DNA of 64,000 bases. It comes from Mucilaginibacter conchicola (lineage in GTDB: Bacteria > Bacteroidota > Bacteroidia > Sphingobacteriales > Sphingobacteriaceae). The notes under the pieces are model-generated. The model did not search any database. It had not been told where the DNA came from and worked only from the letters and a program-made list of their open reading frames with translations. The DNA lies in NCBI RefSeq assembly GCF_003432115.1, contig NZ_QWDC01000001.1, forward strand, positions 1,364,001 through 1,428,000, given 5' to 3'. This document shows positions 33,372-42,243 of this stretch, piece by piece. Position numbers and translations under genes: made by a program. How positions within the stretch are numbered: the first letter of the stretch is position 1; each line of letters starts with the position of its first letter.

Positions 33372-34937
33372 TTATTTTGCGAATGCCACCGAACGGGTCT
33401 CGCGGATAACGGTAACCTTTATCTGACCAGGGTAGGTCATTTCGGTTTGGATACGGTTTGAGATATCTGCCGCCAATACTTCTGATTGTGCATCTGAGAT
33501 CTTCTCGCTCTCTACCACAACGCGCAGCTCGCGGCCTGCCTGTATAGCAAATGTTTTTTCAACGCCAGGGTATGATAAAGCTAAGTCCTCAAGCTCTTTT
33601 AAGCGTTTGATGTAACTTTCTACCACCTCGCGGCGTGCGCCCGGCCTTGCGCCCGATATAGCGTCACACACCTGGATAATAGGTGATAACATCGAGGTCA
33701 TCTCTATCTCGTCGTGGTGGGCACCAATGGCATTACACACTTCAGGGTGTTCTTTATATTTTTCGGCAAGCTGCATACCCAAAATAGCGTGAGGCAGTTC
33801 GGGGTTATCATCAGGTACTTTACCAATATCATGTAACAGACCTGCACGTTTTGCAAGCTTTACGTTTAGGCCAAGTTCTGCTGCCATGGTAGCACAGAAG
33901 TTAGCCACCTCGCGCGAGTGCTGCAACAGGTTTTGCCCGTATGATGAACGGTAACGCATACGGCCTACCATACGGATCAGCTCAGGGTGAAGACCGTTAA
34001 TGCCTAAATCTATAACAGTACGCTCACCTATCTCTACAATTTCTTCTTCTATCTGTTTCTTGGTTTTGGCAACCACCTCTTCGATACGGGCCGGGTGAAT
34101 ACGACCGTCCGTTACAAGGCGGTGCATAGCCAAACGAGCGATCTCGCGACGAACCGGGTCAAAACCTGATAGGATAATAGCCTCAGGGGTATCGTCAACA
34201 ATGATCTCGATACCGGTAGCAGCTTCCAGCGCGCGGATGTTACGACCTTCGCGGCCAATGATACGGCCTTTGATCTCATCATTCTCGATGTTGAAGATAG
34301 ATACCGTGTTCTCGATAGCTGCCTCAGTAGCGGTACGCTGTATGGTTTGGATAACTATTTTCTTAGCCTCTTTGTTAGCGGTAAGTTTAGCTTCGTCAAC
34401 AATGTCTTTTATCTGTGCCATTGCCTTGCTGCGGGCTTCCTCGCGCAGGTTATCAACCAATTGGTTTTTGGCATCTTCGGCGCTAAGGCCTGCAATGGTT
34501 TCCAGTTGTGCTACGTGCTGGTTTTTAAGTATCTCAACCTCTTCTTGCTTTTTAACAACAATATCGGTTTGGGTTTCCAGCTTTTTGCGTACGCCATCAA
34601 GCTCGGTCTCCTTACGGTTAAGGTTCTCCAGTTTCTGATTGTATGATTGTTCTTTTTGTTTAATGCCGTTCTCGCGCTGATTAAGCGTGTTGTTTTTGGC
34701 ATTTACTTCCTGCTCGTGCTCGGCTTTAAGCTGCAGGAACTTCTCTTTTGCTTCTAACAAACGGTTCTTTTTCAAAATCTCCGCATTGTTCTCAGCATCT
34801 TTTAAAATTTTCTTTACTTTATTTTGAGCTGCTACTTCCTGGTCTTTAAACAACTTGCGTAGCAGGAAACGCCCTATGACTATCCCCGTCGGGACACCAC
34901 ACAGCACCCCGATAATTGCATATAATATACTGTTCAT
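33372..34937 (-). CDS. rny: ribonuclease Y
   Basis: This 521-residue protein has an N-terminal membrane anchor (about residues 1-20), a long charged coiled coil to about 190, and a KH domain ([24 protein letters not shown]). The HD domain follows, with its His-Asp pair in [14 protein letters not shown]. This is the standard RNase Y order and length. It is a membrane-bound endonuclease that starts mRNA decay. It is preceded by the predicted 6S RNA. Confidence 0.96.
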   Translation of the reverse strand: MNSILYAIIGVLCGVPTGIVIGRFLLRKLFKDQEVAAQNKVKKILKDAENNAEILKKNRLLEAKEKFLQLKAEHEQEVNAKNNTLNQRENGIKQKEQSYNQKLENLNRKETELDGVRKKLETQTDIVVKKQEEVEILKNQHVAQLETIAGLSAEDAKNQLVDNLREEARSKAMAQIKDIVDEAKLTANKEAKKIVIQTIQRTATEAAIENTVSIFNIENDEIKGRIIGREGRNIRALEAATGIEIIVDDTPEAIILSGFDPVRREIARLAMHRLVTDGRIHPARIEEVVAKTKKQIEEEIVEIGERTVIDLGINGLHPELIRMVGRMRYRSSYGQNLLQHSREVANFCATMAAELGLNVKLAKRAGLLHDIGKVPDDNPELPHAILGMQLAEKYKEHPEVCNAIGAHHDEIEMTSMLSPIIQVCDAISGARPGARREVVESYIKRLKELEDLALSYPGVEKTFAIQAGRELRVVVESEKISDAQSEVLAADISNRIQTEMTYPGQIKVTVIRETRSVAFAK

Positions 34938-34957
34938 TCTTCTTTAGGTTATATAAT

Positions 34958-35129
34958 AAAAAAACCGCAACTAAACTTCTAAGTGTTCATGTATTGTTAA
35001 AACTTCTTGTCGGATGTATCGGATCACGGGTTACCGTTAAAATACACGATCAACGCATGCCTCTTTTTAATCCGAAGATATTGAAGCGTTAAGTTTTTAA
35101 TAGTGAAAACTTAAAATTTAACTGCGGTT
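34958..35129 (-). ncRNA. ssrS: probable 6S RNA (SsrS)
   Basis: The minus strand folds into a long interrupted hairpin of about 172 nt. The outer arms at 35129-35104 and 34989-34963 pair over about 26 positions, starting AACCGCA / TGCGGTT and including several G-U pairs. An inner stem pairs 35100-35091 with 35005-34997, an asymmetric bubble follows, and an apical hairpin lies at 35051-35022 (GATCGTG / CGTGATC). The outer stem runs into seven Ts. Size, closed ends and central bubble match 6S RNA, and the gene lies next to zapA as in enterobacteria. TTG at 35156-35158 with TAAGATTT about 18 nt on is a possible promoter. Confidence 0.7.
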
Positions 35130-35219
35130 AAATCTTAATAGCTCGTATGCTAAGTCAAAATTCAAAATTCAAAACCTGCGTGGCTTTTAACTTTATACTT
35201 TTAACTTAAAAAAAGAACG

Positions 35220-35513
35220 TTATTGTTTCGAAAAAAAGTCGTTTAGCAAATGATCTAACTGGTAAACTTTTTCGGCAACCTCGGTATCTTCCGTGCTTAC
35301 CTTTTTATCTGCTTTTAATGATGATGTTGCGTAGTGCAGCACACACATTGATAACAGATCCTGTTTATCCCTAACCGCATAATTTTCCTGATATTCCTTT
35401 ATACGGTCGTTGATCAGCTTTGCTGCCCTTCTAATAATCTCTTCCTCTTCCATGTTTACCTTTAGCGGGTAAACTCTGTCAGCAATATTTATTTTTATTG
35501 AGATTTCTCCCAT
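35220..35513 (-). CDS. zapA: cell division protein ZapA
   Basis: This 97-residue protein matches ZapA in size and pattern: EISIKINIADRVYPLKVNMEEEEIIRRAAKLINDRIKEYQ (the globular head), followed by a coiled coil containing AVRDKQDLLSMCVLHYATS. It binds and bundles FtsZ. It is transcribed with the coiled-coil gene upstream (21-bp gap), and pheT lies further upstream on the same strand. The 6S RNA candidate is downstream. Confidence 0.9.
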   Translation of the reverse strand: MGEISIKINIADRVYPLKVNMEEEEIIRRAAKLINDRIKEYQENYAVRDKQDLLSMCVLHYATSSLKADKKVSTEDTEVAEKVYQLDHLLNDFFSKQ

Positions 35514-35534
35514 TTGAGCTTTTCACTTTCTGTA

Positions 35535-35822
35535 TTACTTTTTAAGCAACACAATACACTTATCTATTTCCTGCACAAAGTCGTTAATTTTTTGCTTAAT
35601 GTCAACACTTTTTTCATTTGTTTCTGAAAACGACTTTGCCAACTTCAATACACGAAGCTTCTCTTCCAGTTCTTTTGTCTTGTTGGTACTGGCCTTTAAA
35701 GCTACGTTTAAAGCCTCACTTTCAAGCTTCAACAGGTCGTTCTCTTCCTGCAAAGCCGAGCAAAGCTCAATCAGCCTTTCGGTTTTTTCTACAACGGTAT
35801 TTAGTTGGTCAGCTATGTTCAT
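35535..35822 (-). CDS. small coiled-coil protein (ZapB-like)
   Basis: This 95-residue protein is predicted to be almost entirely coiled coil. It carries heptad-like Leu/Glu repeats (TERLIELCSALQEENDLLKLESEALNVALK) and ends in a second helical run. It precedes zapA by 21 bp on the same strand. Coiled-coil partners of ZapA are known (ZapB), so a Z-ring function is plausible but rests on context only. Confidence 0.6.
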   Translation of the reverse strand: MNIADQLNTVVEKTERLIELCSALQEENDLLKLESEALNVALKASTNKTKELEEKLRVLKLAKSFSETNEKSVDIKQKINDFVQEIDKCIVLLKK

Positions 35823-35828
35823 TACTAA

Positions 35829-35936
35829 TTAGTGAATAAGTAAAGGAGTGAATGAGTGAGTATTTAGCTACAAAAAAATGAGTGAATATGCTGATAGCTT
35901 TCTATTCGCTCATTCCATCATTCGCTCCATCACTCC
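35829..35936. repeat. spacer made of GAGTGAAT words in inverted orientation
   Basis: AGTGAATAAGTAAAGGAGTGAATGAGTGAG on one side faces ATTCGCTCATTCCATCATTCGCTCC on the other; the motif GAGTGAATG recurs with small changes. The array ends directly at the pheT stop codon. No gene is seen in it. Confidence 0.65.
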
Positions 35937-38336
35937 TTACTTCCTTATCTCCGCTCCTGCTTCTTTTCCTAAATTATAAATAATTTTCTGCATGATGGCG
36001 TCGATAGCTTTATCTGTTAAAGTTTTTTCGGTGTCTTGCAGGATAAAGCTCAGGGCATAAGATTTTTTACCTGCAGGCAGTTTATCGCCCTGGTAAACAT
36101 CAAACACACTCACTTCTTTCAGCAGCTTTTTGTCCGTCCGTCCGGCTATCTGCTTCAGTTGTCCGAAGGTAACGGCAGTATCCACCAGCATACTCAGATC
36201 GCGGCGTACGGCAGGGAATTTTGAAACTTCCTGGAACACGATCACATTCTTACGAACAGCATTCAGTACGATATCGAAGTTGAAATCGGCATAGAAAACC
36301 TCTTTATCCAGATCCACTTTCTTCAGCGCATCTTTAGCCACCGCACCAAATTTAACAAGCTGCTTACCGTTAAGCGTGTATTGCAGGCCGTAAGCCAGCT
36401 TGCTGCAGGTTGCATCCTCAACCACGTATTCGGTGATCTTTAGGCGTTGCAAAATACCATCAACAATGGCTTTAAGGTTATAGAACGATACCTGCGTTTG
36501 CTTTTGGTTCCACTGCTCGGCAGCATCGTTACCGGTAATAAATACCGAGAAACGCTGCGTTTCTACATACTTATCTTCTTTGGTAGCGTACACTTTGCCA
36601 AACTCATAAAATTTCAAGTCGGGGCTTTTGCGGTTCTGGTTGTATGCTATAGCTTCCAGACCAGAATACAGCAGTGTTTGACGCATAGCATCCAGGTCGC
36701 TGCTTAGCGGGTTCACTATTTTAACGGCAGTCTCCGGTTTATCAGAGTAAGCCAGTTTGGTTAATGAGTTAGCCAGCATCTCGTTAAAGCCATTAGCGCT
36801 CAACAGGTCAGATATCGCGTTCTGCACGGTATCTTTCTCTGGGCGCTGAGAGGTATTTAATGATGCACGGATCTGCGTAGGGATCTCGATATTGTTATAA
36901 CCGTAAAGGCGTAGTATCTCCTCTATCACGTCCACTTCGCGGGTAACATCCACGCGGTAAGGCGGCACTTTTAGCGATAAGCCTTCGGCAGTTTCGTTAA
37001 CGATGGCAATATCCAGCGAAGTTAAAATACTTTTGATGGTATCGTTTCCGATGGCTTTGCCTATCAGGCGGTCGATATTTTTGAAGGTCACCTCAACATC
37101 AAACGGCGCAACAGGTGCCGGGTAATGGTCGAAAATTTCTGATGATACCTGCCCGCCTGCAACCTGCTGAATCAACAGTGCAGCACGTTTTAAAGCAAAC
37201 ACGGTCATATCAGGATCGGTACCACGCTCAAAACGGAACGATGCATCAGTTTTTAAACCGTGGCGTTTAGCCGTTTTACGTACCGATACCGAGTTGAAAT
37301 AAGCACTCTCCAGGAAAATTGATTTTGTACCCTCGGTAACGCCCGATTTTGCACCACCGAAAACACCGGCAATACACATCGGTTCATCGGCATTGCAGAT
37401 CATCAGATCATCGGCAGATAGCTTTCTGTCTACATCATCCAAGGTTTTAAAGATGGTACCTTCGGCAACATTCTTCACCACCACTTTACCACCGGCAATA
37501 GCGGCAGCATCAAACGCGTGCAGAGGCTGACCTAACTCGTGCAGCACATAGTTGGTAACATCCACCACATTGTTGATGGCGCGCACGCCGATAACGGCTA
37601 AGCGCTCTTTCAACCAATCCGGTGATTCTTTAACTTCCAGACCAGAAATGGTAAGGCCGGAGTAACGCGGGCTTGCCTGTTCGTTCTCTACCAGTACCTC
37701 TATCTTCAAGTCGTTGTCATCTATTTTAAATGCCGATACATCCGGCTTTTTAACCGCAATTTTCAGAAAGGCAGCAATATCGCGGGCCGTGCCCAGGTGC
37801 GATGCTGCATCGGCACGGTTAGGCGTAAGGCCTATCTCGTACATATAATCGTCCTGCACATTAAAGTGCTCTTTAGCCAGTTTACCAACAGGTACATCGG
37901 CATCCAGCACCATAATACCTTCGTGGCTATGACCAAGGCCTATCTCATCCTCGGCACATATCATGCCCTCAGAAACTTCGCCGCGTATTTTTGATTTGTT
38001 GATCTTAAAAGGTTCGCCGGTTGATGGGTGTACCATGGTACCTACGGTAGCCACAACCACCTTTTGACCCGCAGCAACGTTGCTGGCACCGCAAACAATT
38101 TGCAGGTCTTCGCCGCTACCAACATCAACTTTGGTAATTTTTAACCTATCGGCGTTGGGGTGCTGGGTGGTTTCTTTAACATAGCCAATCACCAGGCCTT
38201 CTAAACCGCCTGCTATAGCCTGCACCTTCTCAAGGCTCTCCACCTCTAAGCCGGTACCTGTTAATATTTTTGAGATCTCCTCCGGAGATTTTTCGGTATC
38301 AATAAACTCTTTAAGCCAGTTGTATGAAATTTTCAT
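35937..38336 (-). CDS. pheT: phenylalanyl-tRNA synthetase beta subunit
   Basis: This 799-residue protein starts at ATG 38336 (MKISYNWLKEFIDTEK). The domains appear in order: EMAP/tRNA-binding (about 40-150), B3/B4 editing (about 210-390), B5 (about 410-480), a catalytic-like core, and the C-terminal FDX-ACB domain (about 705-799). It acts with PheS, which is not in the window. A TATCTTTG box lies at 38345-38352 just before the start; a longer frame to 38381 is disfavoured. Confidence 0.96.
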   Translation of the reverse strand: MKISYNWLKEFIDTEKSPEEISKILTGTGLEVESLEKVQAIAGGLEGLVIGYVKETTQHPNADRLKITKVDVGSGEDLQIVCGASNVAAGQKVVVATVGTMVHPSTGEPFKINKSKIRGEVSEGMICAEDEIGLGHSHEGIMVLDADVPVGKLAKEHFNVQDDYMYEIGLTPNRADAASHLGTARDIAAFLKIAVKKPDVSAFKIDDNDLKIEVLVENEQASPRYSGLTISGLEVKESPDWLKERLAVIGVRAINNVVDVTNYVLHELGQPLHAFDAAAIAGGKVVVKNVAEGTIFKTLDDVDRKLSADDLMICNADEPMCIAGVFGGAKSGVTEGTKSIFLESAYFNSVSVRKTAKRHGLKTDASFRFERGTDPDMTVFALKRAALLIQQVAGGQVSSEIFDHYPAPVAPFDVEVTFKNIDRLIGKAIGNDTIKSILTSLDIAIVNETAEGLSLKVPPYRVDVTREVDVIEEILRLYGYNNIEIPTQIRASLNTSQRPEKDTVQNAISDLLSANGFNEMLANSLTKLAYSDKPETAVKIVNPLSSDLDAMRQTLLYSGLEAIAYNQNRKSPDLKFYEFGKVYATKEDKYVETQRFSVFITGNDAAEQWNQKQTQVSFYNLKAIVDGILQRLKITEYVVEDATCSKLAYGLQYTLNGKQLVKFGAVAKDALKKVDLDKEVFYADFNFDIVLNAVRKNVIVFQEVSKFPAVRRDLSMLVDTAVTFGQLKQIAGRTDKKLLKEVSVFDVYQGDKLPAGKKSYALSFILQDTEKTLTDKAIDAIMQKIIYNLGKEAGAEIRK

Positions 38337-38344
38337 TGCAAGGG

Positions 38345-38352
38345 CAAAGATA
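38345..38352 (-). promoter_or_regulatory. -7 box (TATCTTTG) next to the pheT start
   Basis: An exact TAnnTTTG match on the minus strand ends 8 nt before the ATG. It supports the 38336 start and implies a very short leader. Confidence 0.45.
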
Positions 38353-38385
38353 GAACTTTGTCTTGAACCGTATATATACAAAAAG

Positions 38386-38469
38386 CGTCATTGCGAGGTA
38401 CGAAGCAATCTCTACATAGGCAGGTCGGCCCTGTACCGTCTGGAAATTGCTTCGTACCTCGCAATGACG
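38386..38469. repeat. dispersed inverted repeat, GTCATTGCGAGG family
   Basis: Perfect 24-bp inverted arms at 38386-38409 and 38446-38469 carry TTGCGAGGTACGAAGC and its complement, with a 36-bp centre. A related, imperfect copy lies at 60964-61055. The type is widespread as a REP-like element. It has no reading frame and sits upstream of pheT. Confidence 0.85.
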
Positions 38470-38502
38470 CGTAGGTTATTTCTTTGGAAATAAGCCTAAA
38501 GC

Positions 38503-38742
38503 TTATTCATCATCATCACTGGTATCGCCGTCATCGCCTAAATTAAGCGTATATGATGGCTCTGATGCATCATAAGCCTGGTTGGCCTGGTCTGTTTCAT
38601 CAGTTTCGCCAATATCCTCGTTGGTATCATCAAAACCGTTGCTATGGATATCCTGTTGGCTCATTTGGTCTTCATTTTCAGTTTGGCCTAACTGATCATC
38701 CTGTTGCAGCATATCGTTTTGTTCTTCGGGTTGGTTTATCAT
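38503..38742 (-). CDS. small acidic low-complexity protein
   Basis: This 79-residue protein is dominated by Asp, Glu, Gln and Asn (QDDQLGQTENEDQMSQQDI; ending in TLNLGDDGDTSDDDE). No fold or function is visible. ATG at 38740-38742 overlaps the divergent frame start at 38741 by two bases, so the two genes' 5' ends are very close. Reality is likely but not certain. Confidence 0.55.
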   Translation of the reverse strand: MINQPEEQNDMLQQDDQLGQTENEDQMSQQDIHSNGFDDTNEDIGETDETDQANQAYDASEPSYTLNLGDDGDTSDDDE

Positions 38743-38821
38743 GGTAGTTTGTTTTAAGTTTTATGTAGATAGAACGCTGTGGGTATTGCGTTGTTTGATT
38801 TTAGTTTCTATTTTAGAACAC

Positions 38822-39358
38822 ATGCTAAATGCTCAACCTAAACACAATATCACCGCTGCTTTAGCAATAGATCTAATTAATAACGGAACTACAATTGTTG
38901 ACACTTACATAGAGGGCCATGTCGAAATAACCAGTGAAGATTTCACCAAAGAAATAACATTCATAAACTGTATCATCGAATCATTTACTGCAGTAGGTAT
39001 TGACTTTGCAGAGCATATTAAATTCGAGAACTCCCATCTAAAGAGTTGCCAATTTAACTTCGCATATTTTTCAAAAGGCCTTACAATTAAAGACTGCTTA
39101 TTTGACAATCGTTTATCTTTTGCCTTTGGCGGGCATAACCAACCAGGGTACACTGTTTCAATCACTAAAAACCATTTCCATGATTACGTTGATTTTTTCG
39201 ATTGTTGGTTTACGTCAGAAATTGTTGTAACCAATAACATATTTTCAAGGGGCACTAATATTGAAAGCAAAAACCAGCTGATAACTTTTGATATCCAACC
39301 AATTATATCAAACAACATTGGACAGCTTGATCTACCTGAAGACAATCAATTTACTTAA
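38822..39358 (+). CDS. pentapeptide-like beta-helix hypothetical protein
   Basis: From ATG 38822 (MLNAQPKHNITAALA) the product has 178 residues. Repeated segments such as ITFINCIIESF, IKFENSHLKSCQFN and LTIKDCLFDNRLSF follow a hydrophobic-polar pattern. This suggests a right-handed beta-helix of the pentapeptide/parallel type. The exact family is not recognised. The A+T-rich DNA differs from its neighbours. It converges on radC with a 4-bp overlap. Confidence 0.6.
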   Translation: MLNAQPKHNITAALAIDLINNGTTIVDTYIEGHVEITSEDFTKEITFINCIIESFTAVGIDFAEHIKFENSHLKSCQFNFAYFSKGLTIKDCLFDNRLSFAFGGHNQPGYTVSITKNHFHDYVDFFDCWFTSEIVVTNNIFSRGTNIESKNQLITFDIQPIISNNIGQLDLPEDNQFT

Positions 39359-40053
39359 ATTAGCCCTTCATCGCCAAAACTGAAATAGCCGTTATCAGTC
39401 AGTATCAGATGATCAAGCACGTTGATATCCAGCAAACGCCCTGCATCAACAATCTTTTTGGTCAGCTTCAAATCTTCCTGGCTTGGCTTGAGGTTTCCCG
39501 AGGGATGGTTATGCACCATGATAATGCCGCTGGCCTGGTGTTGCAAAGCCATGTGGAAGATGATCTTGGGATCGGCAACAGTGCCGCTTAAGCCGCCTTT
39601 ACTTACCAATTCTTTGGCAATCACTTTTGATGACCTGCCGATGAGCATCAGCCAAAATTCCTCGTGGTTCAAATCGCGCAGGTGGCGGCGCATAATATTG
39701 TAACCGTCACGGCTACAAGTTACCTCATCAGGTACCGGCGTCTCCGTATTATCCCTGCGTCGGCCCAGCTCAAGCGCGGCGATGATAGAAATGGCTTTGG
39801 CTTCGCCGATGCCTTTAAATTTGCATAGCTCGCTGATGGATGCTTTGCCCAGCTTGTTAAGGTCGTTATTGTAATGGAGCAGGATGCGTTTGCTTAGCTC
39901 TACAGCCGTTTCGGTACGGCTGCCGCTGCCAATGAGGATGGCAATGAGTTCAGCATCAGTAAGTGCACGTCGGCCCTGGCCGCTCAGTTTCTCACGCGGG
40001 CGATCTTCCTCGGCCCATGATTTTATGCTGATCTTATTCTGGTAGTTTTCCAA
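39355..40053 (-). CDS. radC: RadC-family JAB-domain protein
   Basis: The best start is TTG at 40051-40053 (MENYQNKISIKSWAEEDRP), giving 232 residues, normal for RadC. An N-terminal helix-hairpin-helix (KLGKASISELCKFKGIGEAKAISIIAALELGRR) precedes the MPN/JAB domain. That domain holds the metal motif HNHPSGNLKPSQEDLKLTKK. An ATG at 40176 would add 41 residues, but they are encoded by dispersed repeat DNA and are disfavoured. The function of the family is uncertain despite its DNA-repair name. It converges with the beta-helix gene. Confidence 0.9.
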   Translation of the reverse strand: MENYQNKISIKSWAEEDRPREKLSGQGRRALTDAELIAILIGSGSRTETAVELSKRILLHYNNDLNKLGKASISELCKFKGIGEAKAISIIAALELGRRRDNTETPVPDEVTCSRDGYNIMRRHLRDLNHEEFWLMLIGRSSKVIAKELVSKGGLSGTVADPKIIFHMALQHQASGIIMVHNHPSGNLKPSQEDLKLTKKIVDAGRLLDINVLDHLILTDNGYFSFGDEGLI

Positions 40054-40099
40054 TTGGTTTAGGATTAGGAAACTAAAATAAGGGAAAACTTTGAAAGTT

Positions 40100-40153
40100 G
40101 ACTCACCCCGCGGCACTTCGTGCGCGCCCCTCTCTGCTTCGCAAAGAGGGTGA
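40100..40153. repeat. dispersed repeat, CCCTCTCTGCTTCGC family, copy 2 (half element)
   Basis: GACTCACCCC is followed by the 23-bp core at 40128-40150, identical to the arms at 17990-18012. Only one arm is present, so this is a half copy. It lies just upstream of radC. Confidence 0.8.
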
Positions 40154-40170
40154 ACTACCCAAAAGCGATT

Positions 40171-40254
40171 TGTCATGCTAAATGTAGTGAAGCATCTATT
40201 CGCCGCCTTGCATATTGTATAATAGATTCTTCGCTATCGCTCAGAATGCCAAGT
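40171..40254. repeat. dispersed degenerate inverted repeat (TGTCATGC family)
   Basis: The outer parts TGTCATGCTAAATG..AGTGAAGCATCTATT and AATAGATTC..TCGCTATCGCTCAGAATG are approximate complements. This is a third, degenerate palindromic family. No reading frame. Confidence 0.6.
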
Positions 40255-40264
40255 TGCAATAAAC

Positions 40265-40299
40265 AAAAAAGGGATAGCACCAATGGCACCATCCCTTTT
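40265..40299 (-). terminator. rho-independent terminator of rpsT
   Basis: On the minus strand AAAGGGATGGTGCC pairs with the later GGTGCTATCCCTTT and is followed by six Ts. It lies 22 nt past the S20 stop. Confidence 0.85.
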
Positions 40300-40320
40300 A
40301 AAATATTGTTGATTAAGCTA

Positions 40321-40575
40321 TTAGCTTAAGCCGTTAACAAATTTAGTAAGCTTCGATTTATTGTTTGAAGCTTTGTTTTTGTGAATAACGTTCTTTTTAG
40401 CCAAACGGTCAAGCATAGAGATCACTTTAGCTAAAAGCGGAGTAGCATCAGCTTTAGTAGTTGAACTTCTTAATTTTTTAACAGCGTTTCTGGTTGTTTT
40501 AGCCTGATACCTGTTACGCAGACGCTTCGCAGCGTTTGCCCTGATTCTTTTAATTGATGATTTATGATTTGCCAT
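40321..40575 (-). CDS. rpsT: 30S ribosomal protein S20
   Basis: This 84-residue, strongly basic helical protein has the S20 sequence pattern ([35 protein letters not shown] and a C-terminal [19 protein letters not shown]). It binds 16S rRNA early in 30S assembly. The promoter at 40604-40634 is canonical, with a 28-nt leader, and a terminator follows. Confidence 0.97.
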   Translation of the reverse strand: MANHKSSIKRIRANAAKRLRNRYQAKTTRNAVKKLRSSTTKADATPLLAKVISMLDRLAKKNVIHKNKASNNKSKLTKFVNGLS

Positions 40576-40603
40576 TGTAGCTTGTTATTCTTTTTTAAGG
40601 CTG

Positions 40604-40634
40604 CAAATATAGTGACAGATTTTTTATTATGCAA
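40604..40634 (-). promoter_or_regulatory. rpsT promoter (TTG-N20-TATATTTG)
   Basis: On the minus strand TTG (40634-40632) is separated by 20 nt from TATATTTG (40611-40604), matching the Bacteroidota -33/-7 consensus in sequence and spacing. Transcription should start near 40599, about 25 nt before the S20 ATG. Confidence 0.7.
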
Positions 40635-40753
40635 TAGTTTTTACGGATTTTATTGGATAAGAAGGGATACTTTTCCACATATAACCTCATTTCACTTTAT
40701 TAAGCAAGAGATAGTGCATTGATTTAAGTCAGTCTGCTCATTGCCGCAGTGGC

Positions 40754-41155
40754 TACTTCTTTTGTCTTGAAACAAAAGAAGCAAAAATTCATACAGCAAA
40801 GAGGCTTCTTTACCGCACAAGGCCATTGCCCTGCAAAACGGTCAGAACCGCGGGCTGCAACGTCTTGCCCCTACTTCGTTCGCACAAATGCCCGCGCTTC
40901 CGGCAAGTATTGCTATGCCCCTGCAACCGCACAAGGCCATCATTGTTCTGCCCGCTTTCGCCCGAAGCTTTTTTGCTGACGATAGGAGAAAAAAGAAAAA
41001 CACAAACTGTCTTGATGAACCCAACGCCCCCGATCACTGCGGCATAGTGTAACGTGCGGGTAGTACAGACATTGCCATAGCAGAACCATTGTAGCGCGTT
41101 ACCAAGCCGCGAGTTTTCTTTGGTTACTTTCTTTTGCGGAAAAAGAAAGTAACAT
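40754..41155. mobile_element. non-coding element capped by two perfect hairpins
   Basis: The 701-bp stretch between the rpsT start (40575) and the ATG at 41277 holds no convincing gene. It contains two perfect hairpins: CTTCTTTTGT at 40756-40765 with its complement at 40772-40781, and GTTACTTTCTTTT at 41123-41135 with its complement at 41141-41153. Between them CCGCACAAGGCCAT occurs twice, about 115 bp apart. The GC-rich centre contrasts with A/T-rich hairpin ends. It looks like a non-autonomous repeat; mobility is inferred. Confidence 0.55.
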
Positions 41156-41276
41156 CCACTAACGATTCATATTTCTCATTACCGTCGCTCATGAAATACT
41201 TATCGTGGATTGCGACACCCGTTAGCGCGGTGATTAAATTTCCGAATTAATGCAATTCCCCTATCTTTATCCAACC

Positions 41277-42236
41277 ATGAAGCGCCGGCTTTTAACCCTT
41301 ATCACTTGCATCATTATCATTACCACCTTATGCTCGTGGGGTTTCTTTGCACATTACCGCATTAACCGGTTGGCGGTTTTTACGCTACCTAAGGGCATGG
41401 CAGGCTTTTACAAGGCCAATATCCAGTTCATCACAGACCACGCTGTGAGCGCCGATAAAAAGCGCTATGTTGACTCTACCGAAGCGCCCCACCATTTCTT
41501 TGATGCCGACCATTATGGCAAGCAACCTTTTAAAGCAATGCCACAACACTGGATAGATGCGGCGGCCAAATACTCGTCAGACACGTTGAATAAATATGGC
41601 ACCGTTCCGTGGGCTATCGCCAGCAATTATTATTGGCTGGTAAAGGCTTTTAAGGCGCATGATACTACGGGCATCCTCATCACATCGGCCAACCTGGCGC
41701 ATTACATTTCTGACGCGCATACACCCCTGCATCTCACCCAAAACTACGACGGGCAGCTAACCAATCAGCAAGGCATCCATTCACTTTGGGAAAGCCGCCT
41801 GCCGGAGCTTTTCGCAAACGGTTATAACTACAACGTAGGCAAGGCCAAATATATCAGCAACCCGTTGGCAGAGGCATTTAGGATCTGCATCAATTCATAC
41901 AAAAAAGTGGATACCGTTTTACGGGTGGAGAGGGCATTAAATAAAACCTTCCCACCGCTACAGAAGTATGTGATGGAACAACGCGGAAACCGAAAGGTAA
42001 AAACCTACTCGGTGGCGTACAGCCGGGCTTATCACAAACTATTGCGCGGAATGGTGCAACGGCAAATGAGGGCATCTATCCTCAGTGTAGGTAGCTTCTG
42101 GTTCTCGGCCTGGGTTGATGCCGGCCAGCCGGATCTGAATAAATTGATAATGAAACCATTAAGTAAAGAGGAGAGACTTAATATTGACCGCGAAGAGGCT
42201 TTGTATAAAGCAGGGAAAGTACTTGCTACACATTAA
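41277..42236 (+). CDS. S1/P1-like zinc-dependent nuclease or phospholipase C family protein
   Basis: From ATG 41277 (MKRRLLTLITCIIII) the product has 319 residues. The signal peptide ends just before Trp21, and the mature N-terminus WGFFAH supplies the first zinc ligand, as in S1/P1 nucleases and zinc phospholipase C. Later ligands are seen in EAPHHFFDADHY, ANLAHYISDAHTPLHL (H-x3-D) and GIHSLWES. The ligand set looks complete. It would be secreted or periplasmic; nuclease versus phospholipase cannot be told apart by eye. Confidence 0.85.
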   Translation: MKRRLLTLITCIIIITTLCSWGFFAHYRINRLAVFTLPKGMAGFYKANIQFITDHAVSADKKRYVDSTEAPHHFFDADHYGKQPFKAMPQHWIDAAAKYSSDTLNKYGTVPWAIASNYYWLVKAFKAHDTTGILITSANLAHYISDAHTPLHLTQNYDGQLTNQQGIHSLWESRLPELFANGYNYNVGKAKYISNPLAEAFRICINSYKKVDTVLRVERALNKTFPPLQKYVMEQRGNRKVKTYSVAYSRAYHKLLRGMVQRQMRASILSVGSFWFSAWVDAGQPDLNKLIMKPLSKEERLNIDREEALYKAGKVLATH

Positions 42237-42243
42237 AGCCTTC

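Noticed and set aside
38741..38821. N-terminal extension of the beta-helix protein
   Set aside because: The extra 27 residues overlap the divergent gene's start codon and its upstream region, and the ATG at 38822 begins the conserved-looking body.
40749..41047. Several overlapping frames in the spacer after rpsT
   Set aside because: They are Arg/Cys/Pro-rich, overlap one another on both strands, and fall inside the hairpin-capped non-coding element; none has a recognisable start region or family.
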